NCBI RefSeq assembly: GCF_042649925.1
Contig: NZ_JBHSAF010000014.1
Coordinates: 124,001-188,000, forward strand
DNA length: 64,000 nucleotides
DNA from: Pseudaeromonas sharmana
GTDB lineage: Bacteria > Pseudomonadota > Gammaproteobacteria > Enterobacterales > Aeromonadaceae
Reading direction: 5' to 3'
The notes under the pieces were generated by a model that was not told the origin of the DNA, did no database searches, and saw only the letters and a list, made by a program, of their open reading frames with translations. Position 1 is the first letter of the stretch; every line of letters starts with the position of its first letter. Shown here in pieces: positions 42,525 through 51,524 of this stretch. Both the position numbers and the translations under genes were made by a program.

Positions 42525-43043
42525 TTATTTGACCCAGGGCGCCATTTTTTTCAGGGTGTCGTCTTTTTCCTTGAAGTGGTGCCACAGCGCCGCAGCGGCA
42601 TGGATACCGGCCAGCCACAAGAAGGCGTTGCCAAGCAACGGGTGCAAATCACCCAGTGTGCTTAGGAGCGGGGGGACATCGCTTAACAAGGGGAGCGCTA
42701 ACCCGAAAACGCTAAAATCGGCGGCACGTTCAGACAGCGCGCACCAGCCGGCCAGCGGCACTAGCAACATCAGCCCGTACAGTGCAACATGGGCGCCCTT
42801 GGCGGCGAGGGCCTGCCATTGCGGCATCGGTACCGCAGCCGGCGCGCCGAGGATCAAGCGCAGTGGCAGACGCAGCAACACCAGTACCACGACCAGATCC
42901 CCCGCAGCAACGTGGGTCTGACCGACAAGTTCTTCGAAGGCATTGCCCGCTTCTGTCGGATCGCCGCTGGTGATGTAGGCGACCAGCACGCCGAGCGCGA
43001 CCAGCCAATGAATGCCGATAAGCAGAGGGTGGTATCTGACCAT
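42525..43043 (-). CDS. Cytochrome b561 (CybB-like)
   Basis: A 172-residue membrane protein with four helices. Heme-ligating His residues are in YHPLLIGIHWLVALG, GQTHVAAGDLVVVLVLLRL, AKGAHVALYGLMLLVPLAGW and GDLHPLLGNAFLWLAGIHAAAALWHHF. The DDTLKKMAPW tail is typical. It would move electrons between quinone and a periplasmic or membrane acceptor. GGAGAG lies upstream of the ATG at 43043. Confidence 0.93.
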   Translation of the reverse strand: MVRYHPLLIGIHWLVALGVLVAYITSGDPTEAGNAFEELVGQTHVAAGDLVVVLVLLRLPLRLILGAPAAVPMPQWQALAAKGAHVALYGLMLLVPLAGWCALSERAADFSVFGLALPLLSDVPPLLSTLGDLHPLLGNAFLWLAGIHAAAALWHHFKEKDDTLKKMAPWVK

Positions 43044-43149
43044 GGAAAACTCTCCGATGTCGTTGTTGTGTGTGGGCGAGACGAGCTCCCTCATTACGCC
43101 GCAAGCTGTTGTTTCAACACTAGCTTAATGCCCGAAGCTTAGCGAAACC

Positions 43150-44040
43150 TTAGCGCCTGGTCTGTGTTGCTGGCCTCACTAAGGCCTCCGCGAGCCAGGC
43201 GACCAGTCGCTGGTGCCGTGCCGGCAGCGGCCACTCCGAGCGATAAATAAGCCACAGGGTGTCGATGACCTCGGGCTGGCCGGTGAGCACCCGGATCGCC
43301 TCCTGCTGCGCATAGGCACTGACCGCAAAATGCGGCAGCACAGTGAAACCCAGACCAAGGGCCACCGGCTCCAGTATCAGACCGATCTGGTTGGTAAAAC
43401 CGCGCAGCGGCAGATCGTCAACACGTTGACCCGGATAGAGACGTCCCAGCAATCGACGCGCCATGCTGCGGCCATCCGGGTGATCGATAAACCCCAGCGC
43501 CTGTAACTGTGACCAGCTGGCCGAGGTGATCTCGTGGGGCACCACCAGACAGAGTGCTTCACGCATAAACGGCTCGGCATGCAGACTGGGATGCTCCGGC
43601 GGGTAATCGACCAGGCCGACGTCACTGCGCCCGTCCAGCACGGACTGCACTATCTCCTGACTGGGGGCAAAGCGGTGCTGAATCGTCAATTGCCGATGGA
43701 GGCGTTGCTGTTCCAGCAGCAGTGGGTAGAGCCGCAGCCCGATGCTGCCAGGAGTGGCCATGCGGATAGCGCCGCAGTAGGGGTCGTCCTCGGTCAGCTG
43801 GGCGCGGAGTCGTTCGCTGGCCTCATCTTGCTGGCGGGCGAACTCCAGTACCAGCTGGCCGCGCGGTGTGAGTTCCAGCTGGCGCGGTTTGCGCAATAGC
43901 AGGGGACCGCACTGTGCTTCCAGGCGCTGAATATGTTGACTGACTGCCGCCTGGGTCAGGTCGAGTTGTTCGGCGGCGCGGGTAAAGCTGCCCGTTTCAT
44001 GTACGCAACGCAATGTGCGCAGCCACAGCGGATTTATCAT
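43150..44040 (-). CDS. LysR-family transcription regulator
   Basis: A 296-residue LysR protein: helix-turn-helix LRTLRCVHETGSFTRAAEQLDLTQAAVSQHIQRLEAQ (residues 8-44), then an effector-binding domain. The ATG at 44040 has no clear ribosome site. It is divergent from the VOC dioxygenase-like gene at 44139 (98-bp AT-rich spacer) and probably controls it and the following dehydrogenase gene. Confidence 0.92.
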   Translation of the reverse strand: MINPLWLRTLRCVHETGSFTRAAEQLDLTQAAVSQHIQRLEAQCGPLLLRKPRQLELTPRGQLVLEFARQQDEASERLRAQLTEDDPYCGAIRMATPGSIGLRLYPLLLEQQRLHRQLTIQHRFAPSQEIVQSVLDGRSDVGLVDYPPEHPSLHAEPFMREALCLVVPHEITSASWSQLQALGFIDHPDGRSMARRLLGRLYPGQRVDDLPLRGFTNQIGLILEPVALGLGFTVLPHFAVSAYAQQEAIRVLTGQPEVIDTLWLIYRSEWPLPARHQRLVAWLAEALVRPATQTRR

Positions 44041-44138
44041 AAATATATTTTATTGCTTCAAATAGTTTGTCGTTATTTTTCATTATGCACCTGATGCCTA
44101 TCATGGCGGCAGTTTTTAACACAGACCGCAGGTGCGCT

Positions 44139-44639
44139 ATGACATATCCACGTAATTTTTCCCACATCGGCATTACCGTGACCGATCTGGAGCAGGCCGT
44201 TGCATTTTATACCCAGGTCATGGGCTGGTATCTGATCATGCCGCCGACCACCATTACCGAAGATGACTCGGCGATAGGCATCATGTGTAACGATGTCTTT
44301 GGGCCGGGTTGGGGCTCTTTTCGCATTGCGCACCTCGCGACCGGTGACAAGATCGGCATCGAATTGTTTGAGTTTCCCAACAGCGAGCGCCGCGAACAAA
44401 ATTTTGAATTCTGGAAGACCGGGGTGTTCCACTTCAGTGTCCAGGATCCGGATGTGGAAGGCCTGGCCGCGCGCATTGTGGCGGCCGGAGGCAAGCAACG
44501 GATGCCGATCCGTGAATATTTCCCGGGCGAGAAGCCGTATCGGATGGTGTACATGGAAGATCCATTCGGCAATATTTTGGAAATTTACAGCCATAGCTAT
44601 GAACTGACCTATTCTGCTGGGGCTTATCAAGGCCAGTAA
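44139..44639 (+). CDS. VOC (glyoxalase/bleomycin-resistance) superfamily protein
   Basis: A 166-residue protein with two beta-alpha-beta-beta-beta modules. FSHIGITVTDLEQAVAFYTQVMGWYL starts the fold, with its metal-binding His. FHFSVQDPDVEGLAARI opens the second module, and YMEDPFGNILEIYSHSYE supplies the terminal Glu ligand. It is probably a lactoylglutathione-lyase-like or dioxygenase-like enzyme. The ATG at 44139 is used; AGGTG precedes it. It is divergent from LysR, with the dehydrogenase gene 84 bp downstream. Confidence 0.88.
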   Translation: MTYPRNFSHIGITVTDLEQAVAFYTQVMGWYLIMPPTTITEDDSAIGIMCNDVFGPGWGSFRIAHLATGDKIGIELFEFPNSERREQNFEFWKTGVFHFSVQDPDVEGLAARIVAAGGKQRMPIREYFPGEKPYRMVYMEDPFGNILEIYSHSYELTYSAGAYQGQ

Positions 44640-44723
44640 ACGCCAGGTCGCGAGGGCGGGCGGACTGCGTTCACCCGCTCGGTCTGCAACCTTGTTCTCG
44701 TTTTAACAAAGAGGATCTTTGCC

Positions 44724-45716
44724 ATGACATGGTCGACGACTCAAGCCTGGTGCTGGTCAGGCCCGGGCGGCACCGAGACTTTGACACTGCAGCCCTATCG
44801 CCTGCCGCCACTGGGGGCACGGGATGTGGTGGTGGCCAATCGGGTCATAGCGCTGAATCCCGTGGATTGGAAATTGATGGCTCATGGCCATAGCGCCTGG
44901 CAGCCAGGTCATGTGCCGGGTGTGGATGGTATGGGGCTGGTCGTGGCGGTAGGTCGCGACGTTCATCACCTGGCTGTCGGCACGCGCGTGGCCTATCACA
45001 CCGATCTGCGGCGGGCCGGCAGCTTTGCCCGTCATACCCAGGTGCCGGCGCGGGCGTTGCTCAGCGTACCAGAGGGGTTGAGTGATGAGGCGGCGGCCGC
45101 TATGCCCTGTCCGGCACTCACCGCCTGGCAAGCGCTGGCGAAATTACCGGAGTCAGCAGGCCAGGCCTTGCTGATCACCGGCGCTGGCAGCAATGTTGGC
45201 CACTGGATTGTGCAATTGGCGCGCACCCGGGGCTGGCGGCTGTTTGCCAGCGCCGGGGCCCGGCACCATGACTGGCTGACCCGTCACGGCGTACAGGCGG
45301 TTGCAGATTATGCCGATACGGCATGGTTGGCACGGCTGCTCGCGGCGAATGGTGGTCAACCCTTCGATGCGATTATCGATCTGGTGTCGAGTTCGCAGGC
45401 ACAACAACTCCTGCCAGCGTTGGGTTATTACGGCCACCTGGTGGCGGTATTGGGCCGGGTAGAGCACAACCCGCTACCGGCGTTTAATCACTGCCACTCG
45501 TTGCATGAGATCGCACTCGGGGCCGCCCATGTCCATGCCTCCGACCGACAATGGTCACAGCTGGTGGCGGCGGGCAACCGCATGCTGCAGCAGCTGGTCA
45601 GTGGCGAGCTGGCGGTGCCGGCGCTGCGGAAGAGCCCGTTTGCCGCGCTGCCTGACGCGGTGCGGCAACTGCAGCAAGCCAGTCACGGCGAGAAATTCCT
45701 GATCCACATCGATTAA
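44724..45716 (+). CDS. Zinc-free MDR-family alcohol dehydrogenase/quinone oxidoreductase
   Basis: A 330-residue medium-chain dehydrogenase/reductase. The GroES-like N-terminal part has VIALNPVDWKLMAHG and PGVDGMGLVVAVG. The Rossmann motif is LLITGAGSNVGHWIVQLA. Structural zinc cysteines are absent, as in quinone-oxidoreductase or YogA-like members. It is NADPH-dependent in relatives; the substrate is unknown. AGAGGA lies upstream. It is probably cotranscribed with the VOC gene. Confidence 0.88.
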   Translation: MTWSTTQAWCWSGPGGTETLTLQPYRLPPLGARDVVVANRVIALNPVDWKLMAHGHSAWQPGHVPGVDGMGLVVAVGRDVHHLAVGTRVAYHTDLRRAGSFARHTQVPARALLSVPEGLSDEAAAAMPCPALTAWQALAKLPESAGQALLITGAGSNVGHWIVQLARTRGWRLFASAGARHHDWLTRHGVQAVADYADTAWLARLLAANGGQPFDAIIDLVSSSQAQQLLPALGYYGHLVAVLGRVEHNPLPAFNHCHSLHEIALGAAHVHASDRQWSQLVAAGNRMLQQLVSGELAVPALRKSPFAALPDAVRQLQQASHGEKFLIHID

Positions 45717-45760
45717 CGGGGCCGGACTCCGCCTCGGCTGCACCGCAGCGTGAGCCTACA

Positions 45761-45790
45761 GCAGGCCAATGCCGATGTGGCTTGGCCTGC
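45761..45790 (+). terminator. Possible terminator after the MDR gene
   Basis: GCAGGCCAA/TTGGCCTGC, extended inside by GCC/GGC, forms a strong hairpin 45 bp after the stop. Only GTTCTG follows, so the U-tract is poor. Confidence 0.45.
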
Positions 45791-46086
45791 GTTCTGATCT
45801 CTCCATTACATTCTCTTTTGCATCCTCCTGCGCGGTTGCCTTCGCACCCGGCCCGACTCACCCCGTACAGACCGCATCGCCCGGATGACACTGCGCCGTT
45901 GGCCGGTCTGCGCCGCAAATTCAGATCGGCATCGTCTGGCTCTGTTTGTGTTGTCATTTCATGAAATCGATGCCTTGAGTTATCAGCATCCATGAAGCAA
46001 GGCTTTCTTGAATTTAAGCAAGAAATATAAATCCATATATATCAATGACATAAATTCTATTTGTGATTTTTATTGGTCGAAATGGT

Positions 46087-46102
46087 AGTGATCTAAATCA
46101 CA
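46087..46102. promoter_or_regulatory. CRP (cAMP receptor protein) site ahead of the PTS operon
   Basis: AGTGA, six bases, TCACA (AGTGATCTAAATCACA) deviates from TGTGA-N6-TCACA at one base. It sits 87 bp before the IIB start and 18 bp before the LacI-type operator, the standard order for catabolite-activated sugar operons. The rest of the 45791-46188 gap is AT-rich promoter DNA with no gene. Confidence 0.8.
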
Positions 46103-46120
46103 GATAAACAAAAACAATAT

Positions 46121-46132
46121 GAAATCGATTTC
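46121..46132. promoter_or_regulatory. LacI-type operator GAAATCGATTTC ahead of the PTS operon
   Basis: A perfect 12-bp palindrome with a central CG, as in LacI-family operators. Four exact copies exist in the last 18 kb of the window, and none elsewhere that I found. It lies 56 bp before the IIB start. The regulator is probably the LacI protein at 57985. A degenerate copy (GAAATCGATGCC) is at 45963. Confidence 0.82.
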
Positions 46133-46188
46133 CTATGGGGTGGCTGCGGATCTATATTGCAGCAAGATTTCTATACGGAGGGAAACCC

Positions 46189-46494
46189 ATGAAAAAGATC
46201 ATGTTGTGCTGTTCAGCGGGGATGTCGACCAGTCTGCTGGTCAAGAAGATGCTGGCCGAGGCAAGCAAGCGCGGACTGGAAGCGGATATCAAGGCCTTCG
46301 GTGCGGCTGAATTTGATGATCAGATGCCGAACTATCAGGTCGTTCTGCTGGGCCCGCAAATCAAGTACATGCAGCAGGAACTGGCGGCCAAGGCCGCGCC
46401 GCATGGCATCAAGGTGCAACCAATTGACATGATGGATTACGGCATGCAACGCGGTGACAAGGTGCTGGATTTTGCACTGGATTTGATTGGCTGA
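46189..46494 (+). CDS. chbB: PTS enzyme IIB, cellobiose/chitobiose (Lac) family
   Basis: A 101-residue cytoplasmic IIB. The phosphorylated Cys is in the LCCSAGMSTSLLVKKM start, and VVLLGPQIKYM is typical of CelA/ChbB. It takes phosphate from IIA and passes it to the sugar at IIC. GGAGGG lies eight bases upstream of the ATG at 46189; an earlier reading from 46135 runs through the operator region. First gene of a IIB-IIC-GH1-IIA operon. Confidence 0.95.
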   Translation: MKKIMLCCSAGMSTSLLVKKMLAEASKRGLEADIKAFGAAEFDDQMPNYQVVLLGPQIKYMQQELAAKAAPHGIKVQPIDMMDYGMQRGDKVLDFALDLIG

Positions 46495-46517
46495 TTGCTC
46501 AGGAAGGATGAAAGCAA

Positions 46518-47855
46518 ATGAGCTCACTGTATAACGCGCTCGTCAAAGTGATCGAGCAACGGCTGGCCCCGATGGCCGGCGTCATCGCCCAGCAGCGTTA
46601 TGTGCTGGCGATCCGTGATGGTTTTATTGCTGCTCTGCCGTTCATGATTGTCGGCAGTTTCATGCTGGTGTTTATTTTCCCGCCGATCTCTGCCGAAACC
46701 ACCTGGGGTTTTGCGCGTGCCTGGCTGGATTTCTCCAGCCAATATCGTGAACAGCTGATGTTGCCATTTAATATGAGTATGGGGCTGATGACCATATTTA
46801 TTGCGATGGGCGTCGGTGCCAGTTTGGGCAAACACTACGGCCTTGATTCGATTACCACGGGCCTCTTGTCCTTAATGTCATTCATGCTGGTGGCAGGTGA
46901 TTTAAAAAATGGCGCCATCTCGATGCAATATTTTTCGGGACAGGGCATTTTTACCGCTTTGCTGTGTTCTATTTATGCCACCGAAGTCTACCGCTGGCTG
47001 AAAAAGAATAACGTCACCATTAAATTACCGGAACAGGTACCCAGTGGCGTGGCCCGCTCGTTTGAGGTGCTGATCCCGGTCATTGCGATCATGGCGACCC
47101 TGCACCCGCTGAACCTGCTGATCCAGCACACCACCGGCATGATCATGCCCGAGGCGATCATGGCGATGCTCAAACCACTGGTCGCGGCGTCTGATAGCCT
47201 GGCGGCGGTGATCCTGGCGGTGTTGCTGTGCCAAATCCTGTGGTTTGCCGGTATCCATGGCACCATGATTGTCACCGGTATCATGAACCCGTTCTGGATG
47301 GCGAATCTGGCAGCCAACCAGGCGGCGCTGGCGGCTGGACAGGCGATCCCGCACACCTTTGTGCAAGGTTTCTGGGATCACTTCCTGTTTATCGGTGGCG
47401 TCGGCTCGACCCTGCCGCTGGCCATGCTGCTGATCCGCAGCAAGGCGGCGCACCTGCGCACCATCGGCCGGATGGGCATAGTGCCTGGCTTCTTCAACAT
47501 CAATGAGCCCATCCTGTTCGGTGCGCCGATCATCATGAACCCGATTTTTTTCCTGCCATTCATCTTTATTCCAGTGATCAACGCCATTCTGGCCTGGTTT
47601 GCCGTCGACCTGGGACTGGTCGAGAAGGTGGTGATGCTGACGGCCTGGACCACGCCGGCACCGATTGGCGCCTCCTGGGCCACCAACTGGGCAATTGCCC
47701 CCGTGATCATGTGTTTTGTCTGCATGGCCGTGGCGGCGCTGATGTATTACCCGTTTGTCAAAGCCTATGAGCGCACCTTGTTGCAACAGGATGCGGCTGA
47801 GGCAGAAAGCGCTACTGACAACGCGGATCTGAAGCCGGCAACCAGTCAGGTTTGA
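46518..47855 (+). CDS. chbC: PTS enzyme IIC, cellobiose/chitobiose family
   Basis: A 445-residue membrane channel with about ten helices. Family patterns are AIRDGFIAALPFMIVGSFMLVF near the N-terminus, WFAGIHGTMIVTGIMNPFW in the middle and FFNINEPILFGAPIIMNP, which carries the conserved NEP sugar-site Glu. It imports and phosphorylates a beta-linked disaccharide, most likely cellobiose given the GH1 gene next. It begins 23 bp after IIB with AGGAAGGA upstream. Confidence 0.95.
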   Translation: MSSLYNALVKVIEQRLAPMAGVIAQQRYVLAIRDGFIAALPFMIVGSFMLVFIFPPISAETTWGFARAWLDFSSQYREQLMLPFNMSMGLMTIFIAMGVGASLGKHYGLDSITTGLLSLMSFMLVAGDLKNGAISMQYFSGQGIFTALLCSIYATEVYRWLKKNNVTIKLPEQVPSGVARSFEVLIPVIAIMATLHPLNLLIQHTTGMIMPEAIMAMLKPLVAASDSLAAVILAVLLCQILWFAGIHGTMIVTGIMNPFWMANLAANQAALAAGQAIPHTFVQGFWDHFLFIGGVGSTLPLAMLLIRSKAAHLRTIGRMGIVPGFFNINEPILFGAPIIMNPIFFLPFIFIPVINAILAWFAVDLGLVEKVVMLTAWTTPAPIGASWATNWAIAPVIMCFVCMAVAALMYYPFVKAYERTLLQQDAAEAESATDNADLKPATSQV

Positions 47856-47902
47856 TTGAATTAAATAGCTGTCCTGTGTTTCTCACAGTGGGGATTTAAA
47901 TA

Positions 47903-49282
47903 ATGAAATATCGTTTTCCAGAAGGTTTCTGGTGGGGCAGTGCTTCGTCTGCTGCCCAGTCAGAAGGTGCGGCGCAACAAGGTGGTAAAGCCAAAACCAT
48001 TTGGGATCACTGGTTTGAAATAGAACCCAACCGCTTCCATAACCAAATTGGTCCAGCGCAGACATCGACCTTTTATGAGAACTATCGCCAAGATATTCAG
48101 CTGATGAAGAATATTGGTCACAACAGTTTTCGGACCTCTATTTCATGGGCTCGGTTGATGCCGGATGGTATTAATGTGAATCAGGAAGCGGTGACATTTT
48201 ATAATAATGTCATTGATGCCCTGATTGAAAATGGTATTACGCCATTCATCGGGCTGTTCCATTTTGATATGCCGCTGTACTGGCAGCAAAAAGGCGGCTG
48301 GGAGAGCCGTGAAACAGTCGAGGCCTATGCCAAATATGCCGAGATCTGTTTTAACCTGTTCGGCGATCGCGTGGCCTGCTGGATGACCTTCAACGAGCCG
48401 GTGGTCGTGGTGGAAGGGGGATACCTGTACGACTTCCACTATCCGAACAAGTTTGGTTTCCGCATGGCGGCGCAAGTGGCGTTCCACATGATGCTGGCTC
48501 ATAGCCTGGCGGTGCGTTGCTATCGCAGTCTGAAGCTGCCGGGGCGCATCGGTATCGTGCTGAACCTGACACCGTCGTACCCGCGGTCACAACATCCGGC
48601 AGATCTCAAGGCGTCGTTCATTGCCGACCTGTTCTTCAACCGCGCGTTTCTCGATCCGGCCGTCAAGGGCGCTTACCCCGCCGAGCTGGTCAGCCTGCTG
48701 AAAGAACATGATCAGCTACCGGTCTATCAGGCCGAGGATCTGGCGCTGATTGCAGATGGCAAGGTCGATCTGCTGGGCATCAACTATTACCAGCCACGTC
48801 GCGTCAAGGCACGAATGACCGCCATCAGCCCGGATGCGCCTTTTATGCCGGACTGGTTCTTTGAGAACTATGAAATGCCGGGTCGTAAAATGAATCCTTA
48901 TCGTGGTTGGGAAATTTACGAAAAGGGTATTTACGATATTCTGATTAATCTGCGGGATCATTACGGCAATATTGATTGCTATATCTCCGAGAACGGCATG
49001 GGCGTGGAAAATGAAGAACGCTTTATTGCCGACGATGGTCAGGTAAAGGATGACTATCGCATCGACTTTATTCGTGAGCACCTTAAATGGATGCATAAAG
49101 CTATTCAGGAAGGCGCCCACTGCCGCGGCTATCACCTGTGGACCTTTATTGATAATTGGTCATGGATGAATGCCTACAATAATCGCTATGGCTTTATCAG
49201 TCTGGATTTGGAAACCCAAGTTCGCACCGTTAAAAAGAGTGGCGAATGGTTTGCCGAAGTTTCCCGTAATAATGGTTTTTAA
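47903..49282 (+). CDS. GH1 6-phospho-beta-glucosidase
   Basis: A 459-residue (beta/alpha)8 enzyme. The acid/base Glu is in WMTFNEPVVV and the nucleophile Glu in CYISENGMG. FPEGFWWGSASSAAQSEG is the GH1 start. It cleaves the phosphorylated disaccharide made by the PTS into glucose 6-phosphate and glucose in the cytoplasm. It lies inside the PTS operon, 47 bp after IIC and 9 bp before IIA. Phospho-cellobiose is the most likely substrate; phosphorylated laminaribiose or gentiobiose are alternatives. Confidence 0.96.
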   Translation: MKYRFPEGFWWGSASSAAQSEGAAQQGGKAKTIWDHWFEIEPNRFHNQIGPAQTSTFYENYRQDIQLMKNIGHNSFRTSISWARLMPDGINVNQEAVTFYNNVIDALIENGITPFIGLFHFDMPLYWQQKGGWESRETVEAYAKYAEICFNLFGDRVACWMTFNEPVVVVEGGYLYDFHYPNKFGFRMAAQVAFHMMLAHSLAVRCYRSLKLPGRIGIVLNLTPSYPRSQHPADLKASFIADLFFNRAFLDPAVKGAYPAELVSLLKEHDQLPVYQAEDLALIADGKVDLLGINYYQPRRVKARMTAISPDAPFMPDWFFENYEMPGRKMNPYRGWEIYEKGIYDILINLRDHYGNIDCYISENGMGVENEERFIADDGQVKDDYRIDFIREHLKWMHKAIQEGAHCRGYHLWTFIDNWSWMNAYNNRYGFISLDLETQVRTVKKSGEWFAEVSRNNGF

Positions 49283-49291
49283 GAGGTCAAT

Positions 49292-49603
49292 ATGTTGGAT
49301 TTAGAAGAAGCCGTGATGGGCATTATCGTCAATGCCGGTCAGTCCCGCAGCCTGTGTTTTGAAGCCCTGCGCCAGGCGCGTGAAGGCCAGTTCGCTCAAG
49401 CCACCGCCCTGCTGGCCGAAGCCACCGAGGCCGGGAAAGCCGCCCACGCCGTGCAGACCAAGCTGATCGAGGCGGATGAAGGCGAGGGCAAAACCAAAAT
49501 GACGCTGGTGATGGTGCATGCCCAGGATCACCTAATGACCTCGATTCTGTGCCGTGAATTAGCCAGCGAACTGGTTGAGGTCTATCGCCGTCAGGCACGG
49601 TAA
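49292..49603 (+). CDS. chbA: PTS enzyme IIA, cellobiose/chitobiose (Lac) family
   Basis: A 103-residue three-helix protein. IIVNAGQSRSLCFEALRQAREGQF is the family start, and the phosphorylated His is in VMVHAQDHLMTS. It takes phosphate from HPr. Gene order (B-C-GH1-A) places it last, just before a strong terminator. AGAGG lies upstream. Confidence 0.95.
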   Translation: MLDLEEAVMGIIVNAGQSRSLCFEALRQAREGQFAQATALLAEATEAGKAAHAVQTKLIEADEGEGKTKMTLVMVHAQDHLMTSILCRELASELVEVYRRQAR

Positions 49604-49633
49604 TACTGCTATCGCTCGTGTATTGGAAGTTTT

Positions 49634-49668
49634 CCACCATCACACTCCCCTCGTGATGGTGGTTTTTT
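49634..49668 (+). terminator. Terminator of the cellobiose PTS operon
   Basis: A 10-bp stem CCACCATCAC/GTGATGGTGG with a 9-nt loop and a T6 tract, 31 bp after the IIA stop. The following 230 bp up to the GH16 gene are AT-rich and hold three TGAAAT repeats (49748, 49769, 49780) but no exact operator. Confidence 0.95.
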
Positions 49669-49906
49669 ATTTATAGGGGTTGGGAACATTTAATGGCATT
49701 AAATGGGTTTGGTAGGGGCTTTATTTGTTGGTGATGTGTTTGCGTGATTGAAATAACCCTTCCGGGACTGAAATGATATTGAAATAGTTTCATTTTCTCG
49801 GCTGTTTTTTTGAAATCCGATGATGTGATTTCTTCAGCGGATTAACGTGCTGTCTATATATATTCTGCACTCGGATTGTGCCCTGATAATATATAAGGAG
49901 AGACGT

Positions 49907-50599
49907 GTGGAAATGAAATACCTGTTCGCTGGATGCGTGCTGGCATCCGTGTTGTCATCCCCGGCCTCAGCATTGAGCTGGAATAATATCAACTGGCAAG
50001 TGTCGGATGGCTGGCGCAATGGTGGTGCCGAATTTGACTGCACCTGGCGTGCGGCTAACGCCTGGCAGGAAGGCAGCACGCTGGTGTTGCATGCCAAAGT
50101 GGAGAACGGTGCCAAGAGTTGTGCCGAAGTGCGCTCGCCGAGCTACATGCGCCGCGGTCGTTACGAGGTGACGATGCAGGCTGGCGCCGTGCCCGGCACC
50201 ATCAGTTCGTTCTTTACCTACGCCGGTCAGGCGGGGACCAGCTCGCATTACGAGGTGGACATCGAACTGATGGGCGGCACCAACCTGCTGCATACCAATG
50301 TCTGGATCGCCGGCCAGCAGTCACCCCAGGACATCCAGCTGGCCAATTACGGCATGGCGTTGTGGAATCTGGAGCGTTATGCGTTCGAGATTGATGCCAC
50401 CGGCGTGACCTGGCAGGTGTTTAGTCGTACCGCCAACAAGTGGGTCACGGTGCGGCGCGCCAACAAGCCTGTTACCGGCTATATGCAGTTGTTCATGAAT
50501 AACTGGATCAGTGCCAACCCGCAATTCCCGCCCTCGATCTATTCCGGCAAGCCGGCCTACGCCAAATACACAGCGCTGGTGCTGCGCCCGACTGAATAA
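49907..50599 (+). CDS. GH16 endo-beta-glucanase, lichenase-like
   Basis: A 230-residue secreted enzyme with a signal peptide (LFAGCVLASVLSSPASA). The catalytic signature is HYEVDIELMG, the E-x-D-x-E of GH16, with the two Glu as nucleophile and acid/base. SCAEVRSPSYMRRGRYEVTMQA and TNVWIAGQQSPQD follow the beta-1,3-1,4-glucanase (lichenase) pattern. A GTG at 49907 lies six bases after AAGGAG; the ATG at 49913 is the alternative start. It would cut mixed-linkage glucan to oligosaccharides that the neighbouring transporters can take up. Beta-1,3 (laminarin) specificity cannot be excluded. Confidence 0.9.
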   Translation: MEMKYLFAGCVLASVLSSPASALSWNNINWQVSDGWRNGGAEFDCTWRAANAWQEGSTLVLHAKVENGAKSCAEVRSPSYMRRGRYEVTMQAGAVPGTISSFFTYAGQAGTSSHYEVDIELMGGTNLLHTNVWIAGQQSPQDIQLANYGMALWNLERYAFEIDATGVTWQVFSRTANKWVTVRRANKPVTGYMQLFMNNWISANPQFPPSIYSGKPAYAKYTALVLRPTE

Positions 50600-50687
50600 G
50601 GTCGTTACCTACGCCTGAGCAGCCAGAGCGCGGTCTGTTGCCGGGGGCAGCGGCCGCGCTTTGTCATCGGTCGCCATGGTGATGGCA

Positions 50688-51524
50688 TCACACTTCGGCG
50701 TTCTGGTAGGTGACGCGCAAAATCCAGCGCGCAGTCAGTGCCAGCAGCAGGATAAACGGCAGCGTGGTCAGACTGGCGCCCAGGCAGATGGCGCCCCAGG
50801 GAATGGTACCCACGCCCTGCAACGAACGCAGTGCCAGCGGGGCGGTAAACAGGCTGGCATCCTGGAGCACGATCAGCGGGGCGATCAGGTTATTCCAGGC
50901 GCCGATGAAGGTAATGAGCCCCACGGTTGCCAGCGCCGGCGTGATGGCCGGCAGTACGACGTGGATGAACAGCTGTAGCTCATTGCAGCCGTTGACCCGT
51001 GCGGCATCCACCATGTCCTGGCTGATGGCCTGCTCGATATATTGTTTGATAAACAAGATGCCAAACGACCCACAGGCCGCCGGCAGGATCAGCGCTCTGG
51101 GTTGATTGAACCACTGCAGAAACGACACCATGATGGCGGTGGGCATCATGTTCAGGACGGCGGGAAACAGCAGCGCCAGGATCACCGCCTTGAGCAGCAG
51201 CCGCTTGCCGGCGAAGTCATACAGCGCGAACGCACAGCCGGAGAGGGCACACAGCAGCATGTTCGCCAATGCTGTGGCCGAGCTGATATAGAGGCTGGTT
51301 TTGACATTCAGCCAGAACGCCGGCAACGCCGCGAGCAGCGCCTGGTAATTGGCCTGCAGCTGGTTGCCAAACCACAGCGGTGCCGGAATGGCAAAGATGG
51401 CGCTTTCGTCGTGGGTGGCAAACACCAGCATGAACCAGAACGGCAACGCAAAAAACAGCGTCAACAAGAGAATCACCAGCAGCATGATCTCGGTGCCCAG
51501 GCGCTGGCGGTCAAGTCGTTTCAT
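50688..51524 (-). CDS. Sugar ABC transporter permease, MalG-like
   Basis: A 278-residue inner-membrane permease with six helices. The EAA loop that docks the ATPase is QAISQDMVDAARVNGCNELQ. It is paired with the MalF-like permease upstream, overlapping it by 14 bp (translational coupling). The operon order is binding protein, permease, permease. No ATPase gene follows, so it must share one from elsewhere. Confidence 0.93.
   Translation of the reverse strand: MKRLDRQRLGTEIMLLVILLLTLFFALPFWFMLVFATHDESAIFAIPAPLWFGNQLQANYQALLAALPAFWLNVKTSLYISSATALANMLLCALSGCAFALYDFAGKRLLLKAVILALLFPAVLNMMPTAIMVSFLQWFNQPRALILPAACGSFGILFIKQYIEQAISQDMVDAARVNGCNELQLFIHVVLPAITPALATVGLITFIGAWNNLIAPLIVLQDASLFTAPLALRSLQGVGTIPWGAICLGASLTTLPFILLLALTARWILRVTYQNAEV

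Noticed and set aside
49748..49791. TGAAAT repeats and GAAATAGTTTC before the GH16 gene as a locus operator
   Set aside because: The palindrome is 11 bp without the central CG and does not fit GAAATCGATTTC; GH16 may be outside the regulon.
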